From Aldrovandia affinis (taxonomy: Eukaryota > Chordata > Actinopteri > Notacanthiformes > Halosauridae), in NCBI GenBank assembly GCA_029706075.1, contig JAINUG010000260.1:1093001-1157000 (forward strand): DNA of 64,000 nt, written 5' to 3'. The notes below the pieces were generated by a model. That model had not been told where the DNA came from and searched no databases. It saw only the letters and a program-made list of their open reading frames with translations. Below are positions 1 to 64,000 of the stretch, piece by piece (within the stretch, counting starts at the first letter, position 1; every line of letters begins with the position of its first letter). Made by a program: the position numbers and the translations under genes.

Positions 1-1117
1 CTGAAGAGTCCACTTGTCTCAGCTGTAAAAGAACATATTGCTCAAACTGAATGCTGGCCTACTATATTGTAGGTTTAAAGTAATGCATTCCTGAAGCTAG
101 CCAACATTGATGATCATGTTTTTAGTATGATTTGTGGGGTGAAGTGTAATGTGTTAGGTTTCTTTGTGTAATAAAGCATTTTAATGAATAAACTAACTAT
201 TACAGGTATTTTGTTTCATTACAAGTATCCGCAGAATATAGCTACGCTTGCACCTCTCCCAATTTTTCACCCACCAAACGTTTTGACCAGGCAACATTTT
301 GTATGGGCCCCATAAAAAAACGGATTCCTAATATTAGCCAGTAGGTGGCGGGCTCTAATTATAATTTGCAGAGTCATACAGCTCAGCATGTTTGGCTTGG
401 TGTCACTGCTTTCTTTGCTTAAAATTTCGTCGCCTTAACACACATTTTGAGATGGATCAAATTCCACCACATAAATCCCTTACTGAGTGGAAAATTGTAT
501 TTCCTATGAAAATGGCAGTTTGATGGGTTATCTTTCCAAAACTTAGCGTCGTTGACTATTAAAAACACTTAATTCACATTTCTCATAAGCGTGTACAAGA
601 CAATCTTACTTTACCCATTTCGGAATAATATATAACGTGTTTATTAACAAGCCTACTTGTTAACAAATGAGTGTAAACACGTATTTTGAAATGTAAAAAG
701 TGAGGTAGGCTCTGTTGTCAACTTATTTGCTCGTTGTCTTATCGCATAGCTTGTAATTTATACTTAAAAACACTGCTTTATGAGTTTAACAGTCGCGATG
801 TGTGCAAGATTTGAAGATGCAGTTTTGCCTATTTTTAACTAGGTGTCATACAAGAGTTTCATTTTTTCAAACAACTAGCGGCCTCGACCGTGCCGTTGCC
901 GGGGGAAATTACGAGTTGCATTCCTCAACACCACACATGAGAAGAGAAGGTAAGCGGCAGCTAGGCTCACGCATTTCGCGCTGTTATTCCCCGGGCAGTC
1001 AACGCTGGATGAACAAAGCGTTTTAGTTTATTGTCGTGTCCTTCCGTTTTGATTTGCATTGTTTGGGGGGGAAAGCACAAGGCTATACAAGGGTCTGATT
1101 TGTGGACTCGAACAGCG
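1..1117 (+). other. 5' flank of nxn (promoter and 5' UTR expected here)
   Basis: No protein-coding exon is visible. The sequence is AT-rich to about 800 and becomes more GC-rich toward the nxn start codon. The promoter and 5' UTR should lie here, but I see no clear TATA box at a fitting distance and cannot place the transcription start. Short open frames at 802-1026 (+) and 967-1203 (-) resemble no protein I know. Confidence 0.5.
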
Positions 1118-56378
<55,261 letters not shown>

Positions 56379-57175
56379 AGAGCGAGCGAGCGAGCCCAGG
56401 GGATTGAAACCTCAAACACCCCTCTTTAGACTCCATCACTCCTTTTTCCACTTCCTGCCCAGACAGTTAAAGAAACCCTTTTTTTTATTTAATTTTTTTA
56501 AACATATCCTCCTTCTATCATGAAGTCCCCACCTCACCCTGTGGTGCCTTGCATTGACTACAGCATTCTGCGGTAAAGTACTGAGGAGTCCTGACACTTT
56601 CCTCCTCTGTCATTTAGGTAAATATATTTTTCCATCTTGAGGATTTAATTTTATGAAGTTCTTCATTTCAACATGAAAACCACACCATGGCTCAGTGGAG
56701 TTCAATTTGAAATGTTTATGGGGTTTTTTATTTTGCTTTCATGTGACCACCCTCTTCAACATGTTCTGACTTGCCAATGCACAAAGGAAACAACTGTTAC
56801 TGAAGCAAATTAGAAGTACATTTTAAAAGCCTGTATTTAAAAGGAGTATGCTACTGTATGTATGACAAATGTTCAAGACTTACATTTGGTGTAGCTGTCT
56901 GTTCTGGATGTACTTCATTGTTTATGAGCTTTACTTTATAGAATGACAGCAAAATGATGGCGATTCCCCCCCGTTTAAAAGATAATATGCATAATTGTGT
57001 TATTCTTAGAAAATTGTGTTATTACATTGGACCATTTGTTGTCATACAAAGGCATTTGCCTTAAAAAGGTTTGTGTTCTCTATGATGATATATTTATACG
57101 TGTCAAGTGTCAAATTATTTGTTATGCCAGAACGATTCAACCAACACGACAATTAAAATGATTTTCTGTGAAGGT
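56379..57175 (+). other. nxn: nxn 3' UTR (presumed)
   Basis: AT-rich sequence after the stop with no open frame of note. It ends at a polyadenylation signal near 57152, giving a 3' UTR of roughly 0.8 kb. Confidence 0.65.
57152..57157 (+). promoter_or_regulatory. candidate polyadenylation signal ATTAAA for nxn
   Basis: ATTAAA is followed within 10-25 nt by the T/G-rich TGATTTTCTGTGAAGG. It is the only strong candidate I saw between the stop codon and the next repeat. Confidence 0.6.
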
Positions 57176-59199
57176 CCCAATGAAAAATGGCTGATATTTT
57201 TGATTGGCCCGTAAAGGCGTTTTACTCCCCAACTACTTATCAAGTGTTGGAAATGCATGTGTTCAGTTTGTTTCTGCCTTCACATTTCTTCCTTTTCTTA
57301 CACCATCAGCCTCATCTCACATCCTTTCTATCTCCATATAGTTACAGCTCAGTTCACCTGCAAAACCTCCAGCAAATCAACTCAAATAGAAACAAACAAC
57401 CAGATCCAATATTCATAACATGTAATAATTAATGATTTGGATAGATATTTAGACAGGATACACTTTCACCAATTTCATCATGCAGCCTAGACAAAGGCTG
57501 CAGTTCAGAGCTTTTCAATCAATCAATCAATCTTTCTTTTTGTATAGCGCCATTTACAAACAGGTTGTCACACAGCGCTTCACAATTGGCATTTTCCAGA
57601 GGGAATAAAAAAACCAGAAAACCATTGAAGCCAATGTGGGAGACTGGAAAATTATTCCCTGACCCCGTTAAAAGGCGGTCGAGATGAAGTCCTGGAAAAT
57701 GGTGGGATACAAAGAAAAACAAAACAAATAGTCCTTGAGGCTCATGAGGCTTAACAGACCACCGGAAGGGCATTCTAAGTGTAGGGGTGGGGTGGACCTC
57801 ATCCCTCCAGATACCAGGGCAGGGCGGGGGATGGAACCAGCAGCTAGGGTCTGGGCCAGCGACATCCGGCTAACACATGGCAGGGGTGGGGGGTTGACTC
57901 TGGGGCAGGTGAGCTCCGGGCAGGTGCCACGAAGCCGGGGAGAAAAGAGGAAAGGTGCAATTATGACTATGATAAATATCACACCGGATCAGGGGAAAGA
58001 GTAGTGATAACACTTTTGCACCAGCAGAAGTAATCTAGGGCAGCATAGCTAATTTTCAACCTCAATGTTTTGTTTTAGAAACATGTTTAAAGTTGTGAGG
58101 GCATTGATGGGAACTAAAGTTACTGAGCAGAAAAAAGTGTTAAGCTTTGACATGGACAAAATATTTTTTTGATGGAATCGATTGGAACTCCGAACATCCA
58201 CTCGCAGCGAGGATCTACAGCTGCCACTGGTACTCCTCTCGTGACCCTCCCCACCTCTCCCACACACCTTTTTAACAATTTGGGGCGAAATCAGAAAAAA
58301 TAAAACTTTGAACAAATGCACAAATTGTGAGTGATTATGCATTGTTAATGGCCATGGCTATGCATGACAAGAGGCATTACTTCAATAAGGGTTACATTTT
58401 TGACTGAGATCACTACTAAAACTATGTTAAAGTGACCAAAGACAAAATTAAGATTTCAGCAAAGCAATGACATGAAACACCTGCAGCCATCTATTTTTCG
58501 CAACATTTATTTTTGATGGAAATATTTCATTATTAATGCCACTTTCACGTGTCTGCCTTTTAAAAAAATAATAAAAGTGTAATAAGATCATTCAGTCTCA
58601 TTTCGTGCATATGGGTGTGGATCTCAAAGCTCCTACGTGGATTATGTAGAGCCAAACATTCTTTTCTGATTGCTTTGAAACCAAATTATCTCATTGATTG
58701 CATAAAGATATTTAAGATGAAAAGTGGATAGCAAAACAATGCCCAAAATGTAATCAAAATTAATGCATTTAATTTAAAAAAATTACATTTTATAATGGCT
58801 TTCAATGGGGCGAAATCCTTCTGCCGCCACCCACTAGAGGCAGACAGCCTGCAGTTGCGCAAGGAAGCTGTATCCAGTTATATGTTCCGTATCAACGTTT
58901 CTGTCCGACGCTTGGAAATAACTGATCCTCGCAGCAAACACAATGTGTAGCTAGCCGCACACAGATTATTCGAACCGTAACTTCAAATGAGAATTCACCA
59001 CTGTGAATATATCAGATCTCGACTTGGATAACACGCAGATGACGTAGAGCTAACATGTAAACACGAGAAAGTGCATGCGTTCTGACAAAGACTTGTTTGA
59101 AACGTCTGTCTTGAAATTAATCGAGAACAGAGCAGGCGATAGCGGTAATTCTTCAGTTCTGTTGGAAAGGCTGGTCGGTAACAAGCTTGCGCTTCAATA
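57176..59199 (+). other. nxn-glod4 intergenic region
   Basis: About 2 kb. It holds a minus-strand LINE-type repeat (57518-57960), AT-rich sequence, and from about 58800 the presumed glod4 promoter and 5' UTR. No coding sequence recognised. Confidence 0.7.
57518..57960 (-). repeat. dispersed LINE-tail-type repeat
   Basis: TCAATCAATCAATCTTTCTT, TTTGTATAGCGCC and CACACAGCGCTTCACA mark the antisense 3' end of a fish LINE-type repeat; compare 43640-43708 and 44105-44290. The right-hand GC-rich part to 57960 may be the body of the same repeat or unrelated. Confidence 0.5.
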
Positions 59200-59289
59200 A
59201 TGACGCTGAGACGAGCCTTGCATTTCGTTTTCAAAGTTGGCGATAGAGCAAAGACCGCTACTTTCTATCGTGATGTTCTTGGCATGCGA
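59200..59289 (+). CDS. glod4: glod4 exon 1 (coding part)
   Basis: It encodes [20 protein letters not shown] and [10 protein letters not shown] (residues 1-30). The start ATG has A at -3. It ends after a full codon at CGA|gtaaga. Confidence 0.93.
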
Positions 59290-62200
59290 GTAAGAAACTT
59301 TAAACATTTTGTCGCTGCATTACATCTTTTAAGAGAACTATTGTGACAGTTTAGGCCGCGGTTCTTAGACTGTCACTATTTTTCTCCTTGCGGGGGACTT
59401 TACAGACTCATGGTGTGGATCTAAATCGCGTTATTAAATTGACGAACTACTGTCTTTATTACATTCTTATAGATTTAAATTCCGTGCAAGCTCACCACAC
59501 AATTACAGAAGTGCCTAATTCGCCAGTTAGATGCGAGCTAGCTGTGTATGACTGTGTTCGGAAGCGCTTAAATACTGTGCAGGCTACTACATACTGCAAA
59601 AGTATAATATTAAATGCTATTTTCATCATAGTATACGGCATAATACCCAGTATGCAACCATTAATAATTCAAACTGTAGCACACTTAATCATTTTAAACA
59701 CCTGACCTCATCAGACTGTTTGAATTTTACTTTTTCGCTTTTCAATAACATTTTGATATTTAAAAAAAAGTGGTACACAACACTATACGTAGCGTTAGAT
59801 TCATAATCACTGGCGCTGTTGCCGCCGTTGCTAGAAATGTACCCCATTAAAAAAAAAAAAAATTGAGTGTTGAAGATGACCGCATTGCATTGTGGGACAT
59901 TGTACCCCAGGAAGGTACCTCTGGTTGTGTACTCAAAAATTAGGAAATTTTAGTACGTAATCTGGGTGTTTTTGGCGTACTGGAGATGCACGCATTGTGC
60001 ACATTCTGCGTACTACATACTACTTTAGGCCAAATTTAGTATGGATAGTATGCGGTTCCGAACACAACCTATGTCTACGGGCTGCACGATTGATCTACCC
60101 CTCTCGAAATTATTAGTTTGTTGCTACAGTATCTAGCTAACGTTGCACCAAGGTAGCAAACATTATTTCATCTCCCTTACAGATATTGCGTCATGAAGAA
60201 TTTGAAGAGGGCTGCAAAGCTGCATGTAATGGGTAAAACAATCGATGTAGTAATTGCCCAATAATCTAGTTAATTAGCACATGACCTTTTGCCATGTTTC
60301 AATTGGATACATCTTGAATGTATGTACATCTGCCTCTTAAATGGAAAATAACCTGGTGACGTGATTTCTTTCATATTGTAGTATTTTGCAGTGAGAAGTA
60401 TAGATACAATTTAATGTTGCATTAAAGCAGAAATGCCTTCTCCAGATAACCCTGATCTGTGTTTCTGTATCCTGTTAGTCCATATGATGGAAAATGGAGT
60501 AAAACCATGGTGGGTTTTGGGGCAGAGGATGATCATTTTGTGATGGAGCTGACATATAACTATGGTGTGGGGGAATACCGTCTTGGCAGTGATTTTCTGG
60601 TGAGTCCAAGAAACAACAACCCATTGTTGCACTAGCCAACACATGGGACATTGCTTGTGGATTTGCACTGTCAATGTGTTTATCACTGCTTAGCAATGAC
60701 CCCTGTCTCTTTGTGTTGTGCTTCACATACCCCATGCCCTCTCATTACACAATAATTATGTGAGGATCAATGCAACCAAAAACCTCTTCCAGTACCAATG
60801 GAACGTAACCCTCTCTTTACCCTCACATTTTTCAAGTCATAAAAAAGTCATACCGGCCCCTGGTCTCCTAAGGGAGTCTTTTCTGCTATAGGAACATGAA
60901 TCAGGAAGTAGAAATGTGGAACACTACTTCCAACTGCTTTCTTTGTGGCAGAACTAGAACCAGGTACAGTTCCTCTTCAGCTGATAGATTACGCATAGTA
61001 ATTAGAAATCTCTGCCATGTGCTGTAAAACTTTTACTTGAGGAAATCTATTTAACTGTCTAGCTTGCTTGTAATACAAATTAGCTAGCTATCAAGCTAGA
61101 TAATATTGTAAAGGAAACCTATGAAATAAAATTAGCCAGATAATTAAACTGTTAGATAACTGCAAAGGTCTAGGGAAAGCCACTAATATTTTTCTCTATC
61201 TTTGTTCAGGGCCTCACTCTGCAGTCCAGCCAGGCAGTTAGCAACGCCAGGCGTCTGGGATGGCCCCTTTCTGAGGCCGGGGATGGCATATACCTTGCTG
61301 AGGCTCCAGGGGGCTACCGCTTCTACCTAGTGGACAAAACACAGCCCTCTGAAGGTGAATACTGGGTAAATGCTGTTTTGAAGAGCTTTGTGTGGACCAG
61401 ATAGACCATCAACCTGGGGTAGTATGAGCCTAGATTTATAATGGATTTGTTTTTGTCCATCATACAGTATATATGCAGTTTGCCCCCCTTGTGACACATT
61501 ATATATGAAAACACTTTTTTCAGCTTTTTAGTCAAGCCTGAGTTCAAGGCCAGACTCCTCAGAGCCCCTATGCTATTCACTAGCTTGTGTATCTAAATAA
61601 AATAATCTCATATATAATTTATCTCATAGTCATAACAAGTCATAGCTAATTTAAGTCATAAACACAATACTTACAGTATGTTATTCATTATATGTACACT
61701 CTGATTCACTCTGGTGTCATATTATTAGCCCCAGTATTAGTATACTGAGTGCAAACAAAGGCATAATCAATTATTTAATATGTATTTGAAGAAGCCCTGA
61801 AGTAAAGGTCATTATATGGCACCATGCTACACAAATATCTGTGCTGATTCAACATATATTTGCATCATCCTGATGTCTCATCCTAATTACCAAGGCCATC
61901 ATCTCATCTTTTAAGATCTTCACCCTATTTATGCTAACATTTTCTCCACATCCACAGATGATAGTATTTAGCATTCTTATTACCCTGCGATGGAATGTTG
62001 ACCTGTCCAGGTGTATTCCTGCCTCTCGCACAATGCATGCTGGGATAGGCTCCAGCCCCCCCATGCCCCTGACCTGGAATAAGCGGGTTAGATAATGAAT
62101 GAATGAATATTGTTATTACAAGCAACAGTCAAACAGGTTATGGTCCACAGAGAGCCCTTATTGTTTTTATAACATGTTTTTTGGGAGGGAAAATGCCACT

Positions 62201-63364
62201 GAAGTGTGCCTGTGCATGAGCATTCTGGCTTGTTTTTATCAATGTTGTCACTTTATCCTAGATCCGGTGCAAAAGGTGTCCCTGGCTGTCTCTGACCTTC
62301 AGCGCTCTACGCACTACTGGGAGTCATTGCTTGAGATGCAGGTGCTAGAGAGAAATGTGGAGAGGAACTCTGTGCTCCTGGGATTCGCACATAATCAGGT
62401 CTGACAGAGAGGGCAAGAAGTATGTCAAGGTATCAGATCTTGAATATGCATGTGAATTTGTGAAGTGGATGTGCGCACTAAACTATGTGCTTATACTTGA
62501 AGTGTAAGCTGGAGCTGCAAGACATCGGTGGGACAGTGGATCATGGCACGGCATTTGGGCGGATAGCATTCTCCTGCCCCCGTGAGCAGGTGAGACAGAT
62601 GGGCACCTGAGTTCACATGAGTGGGATATTTGTTCAAAAATATATTTGTTCACTGAGATTGATCTATTTATTTATAGAGCTGGATATAGTTTGTTTCCTT
62701 GGCTCACCTCCTGATTTGGCATAATGTATTTCAGTTTCCTGAGCAATTATCAATAACCTATTTCTAATGACTTCACTCAATAAATCATTTCATCGTCATC
62801 ATCGTCATCATTTTTATCATTTTATCATCAATTGAAATGTATGCAAAAACCAAACATTGCTTTCAAAGATCTTCAATAAGCAACAAAGAATTGATCAATG
62901 ATAAGTCTCCTGATATTGTCTGAATAAAAAACAACATAAATGAATGTGTCATTTCTTCCAAAGTAAAAAAATTAGGCTGTAATGTTTTTTTGTAAAGCCT
63001 TCAAATCTTGCTTTCTAGAATCACTATATTTGAACAATGAAATATAGCTTTGCATAATTTTTGCCTCAGTTGCCTGGCATTGAGGCTGTTATGAAGAAGG
63101 AGAACCAGAAGATTCTCACACCCCTGGTCAGCCTGGATACCCCTGGAAAGGCCACCGTTGAAGTGGTCATATTGGCTGATCCAGTGAGTACTAAATTAGA
63201 TTTACTGTTTGAAATATATTGTGTATATCCTTTGCATCCTGTAGGGAATTAAAATTTGCATCCTCCCTGTGGTCTAGGATGACCATGAGATCTGCTTTGT
63301 GGGCAATGAAGCATTCAGGCAACTCTCTATGGTGGACCCCAATGGAGAGACACTGCTGGACAAA
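59200..63364 (+). CDS. glod4: glyoxalase domain-containing protein 4, 3' end outside the window
   Basis: The exons are join(59200-59289, 60183-60232, 60479-60599, 61210-61354, 62262-62398, 62503-62589, 63070-63183, 63278-63364), 831 nt, 277 codons, all in frame with GT-AG introns. GLOD4 belongs to the vicinal-oxygen-chelate (glyoxalase/dioxygenase) superfamily. It has two tandem VOC modules, here about residues 5-120 and 137-260. Family signatures are [10 protein letters not shown] near the N-terminus, [31 protein letters not shown] across exons 2-3, [53 protein letters not shown] and [12 protein letters not shown]. Its physiological substrate is not firmly settled. From memory the human protein is about 298 residues, so roughly 20 C-terminal residues in one more exon should lie past 64000. 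Confidence 0.96.
59290..60182 (+). other. glod4 intron 1
   Basis: 893 bp. It contains a probable MITE (59552-60067). The open frame at 59388-59705 is intronic and shows no known domain. Confidence 0.85.
59552..60067. mobile_element. probable MITE in glod4 intron 1
   Basis: TGTGTTCGGAA (59553-59563) is the exact inverse of TTCCGAACACA (60056-60066). Inside, AAATACT...ACTACATACTGC and its partner TACTACATACTACT...AGTATGGATAGTATGC add further TACTA/TAGTA symmetry near the ends. No coding capacity. The family cannot be fixed without an exact target duplication. Confidence 0.55.
60183..60232 (+). CDS. glod4: glod4 exon 2
   Basis: It encodes [16 protein letters not shown] plus two bases of a Gly codon. 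50 nt, ends in phase 2 at AATGG|gtaaaa. Acceptor cccttacag. Confidence 0.95.
60479..60599 (+). CDS. glod4: glod4 exon 3
   Basis: It completes Gly and encodes [20 protein letters not shown] and [20 protein letters not shown]. 121 nt, ends in phase 0 at CTG|gtgagt. Confidence 0.95.
60600..61209 (+). other. glod4 intron 3
   Basis: 610 bp with no repeat or gene recognised. Confidence 0.8.
61210..61354 (+). CDS. glod4: glod4 exon 4
   Basis: It encodes [40 protein letters not shown] and VDKTQPSE, the end of the first VOC module. 145 nt, ends in phase 1 at GAAG|gtgaat. Confidence 0.95.
61355..62261 (+). other. glod4 intron 4
   Basis: 907 bp, with an L2-type LINE tail at 61980-62106. Otherwise AT-rich and without recognisable features. 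Confidence 0.8.
61980..62106 (+). mobile_element. 5'-truncated L2-type LINE 3' end
   Basis: It runs TTACCCTGCGATGGAATGTT, CCAGGTGTATTCCTGCCTCT, GCATGCTGGGATAGGCTCCA and AATAAGCGGGTTAGATAATG, ending in a (TGAA)n tail. This is a widespread fish L2-like 3' terminus with no coding part. Confidence 0.8.
62262..62398 (+). CDS. glod4: glod4 exon 5
   Basis: It encodes [37 protein letters not shown] and VLLGFAHNQ, the opening of the second VOC module. 137 nt, ends in phase 0 at CAG|gtctga. Confidence 0.95.
62503..62589 (+). CDS. glod4: glod4 exon 6
   Basis: It encodes [20 protein letters not shown] and IAFSCPREQ (29 codons, phase 0 at both ends). The acceptor tatacttgaag is weak, with a poor pyrimidine tract, but protein continuity supports it. 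The preceding intron is 104 bp. Confidence 0.94.
62590..63069 (+). other. glod4 intron 6
   Basis: 480 bp, AT-rich, with a short CATCGT repeat near 62792-62830. Nothing else recognised. Confidence 0.8.
63070..63183 (+). CDS. glod4: glod4 exon 7
   Basis: It encodes [38 protein letters not shown] (38 codons, phase 0 at both ends). Acceptor ttgcctcag, donor CCA|gtgagt. The following intron is 94 bp. Confidence 0.96.
63278..63364 (+). CDS. glod4: glod4 exon 8
   Basis: It encodes [20 protein letters not shown] and PNGETLLDK (29 codons), with donor AAA|gtgagt at 63365. The next exon should encode the short Lys-rich C-terminus. Confidence 0.95.
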
Positions 63365-64000
63365 GTGAGTCTTTCAATACTGAAACGTCTGGATACTTCT
63401 ATTCCATATACTGCATTGAATATCATACTCAAAAATAAATTTATTGTGCACAGGGTTTGAAGAATAATTTGACCATTGTCACTGGGGAATTCTACTTAAA
63501 AGATATAATAATTTAATTAGACAGCTATGCAGAAAGAGCTTTAAAATTGTTTACTTGATCATAGTTTTCATGAACAGTTGAAATAGCTGATGAAATGTAC
63601 ATATTTACATAACATATTTATAACATATAAATATTTGCTTGTAATTTATAACATAAAAATGTAACATATTTGACATGTATTACATAAACTCATTGTTATG
63701 TGGTTAAAATAAATCTTTCAACATGGTTTCTTTCCTCTTTATATTGCGCAACAGCCTGTGTACTGTCAGGTATAATACTTGACCATACCTTGATCAAAAT
63801 CTAGTAATAATAAATGTCACAACACCCTGTACACACACCCAGTCCAACTGCTAATAGAAACATGGTTAGATTGTGGCAGTGTTGATTAGTAGAGTAACAA
63901 AGGTGACAATAAGGGGAAAGGCTGTCTGTAATCTGGCTGGCTGTAATCCTGCCAAAATAACAACAAGCACTACCAGCGCACAGGTATTGATGAAAACAGA
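63365..64000 (+). other. glod4 last intron (start)
   Basis: AT-rich intron sequence to the window edge. I found no match to the expected last exon of glod4, so the gene continues beyond 64000. Confidence 0.75.

Overview
The window is vertebrate nuclear DNA, almost certainly from a ray-finned (teleost) fish. It has long AT-rich introns with GT-AG splice sites, very long CA/TG microsatellites, several decayed Tc1/mariner DNA transposons and several families of tRNA-derived SINEs. There is no prokaryotic, organellar or viral gene organisation.

Two protein-coding genes lie head-to-tail on the + strand. The first is nucleoredoxin (nxn): eight coding exons at 1118-1426, 45101-45218, 46251-46384, 48066-48166, 48293-48399, 48616-48795, 49049-49173 and 56196-56378. 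The exons sum to 1257 nt, giving 418 residues plus stop, with every splice junction in frame. Intron 1 is about 43.7 kb and makes up two thirds of the window. Intron 7 is about 7.0 kb. The second gene is glod4 (glyoxalase domain containing 4). Its first eight coding exons lie between 59200 and 63364 (831 nt, 277 codons, open and in frame), and the gene runs off the right edge before its last exon. About 2.0 kb separates the nxn polyadenylation signal (57152) from the glod4 start codon. The same-strand NXN-GLOD4 neighbourhood matches the order known in tetrapods.

The rest is intronic or intergenic DNA holding recognisable repeats. There are four Tc1-like relics (7335-8052, 40552-41983, 42703-43260, 55100-55650). 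SINEs include two copies of one tRNA-headed family (17891-18258, 33748-34143), a relative with a different head (23461-23790), and a family in which a 48-bp unit has expanded about 15-fold (20697-21535). Three copies of a tRNA-headed SINE with a LINE-type tail are also present (34909, 43941, 54178). In addition there are foldback/MITE-like elements (16421-16536, 19290-19420, 37932-38125, 50125-50331, 59552-60067), an L2-type LINE tail in glod4 intron 4, and many microsatellites.

I found no new operon-like or defence-like system. The most interesting points are structural. A (TG)n array of about 460 bp ends only a few bases before the splice acceptor of the nxn exon that encodes the CPPC active site. 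A directly repeated block of about 165 bp flanks nxn exon 2. A 48-bp minisatellite has grown inside a SINE, and SINE families with different heads share one core. All calls come from reading the sequence; no database search was run.
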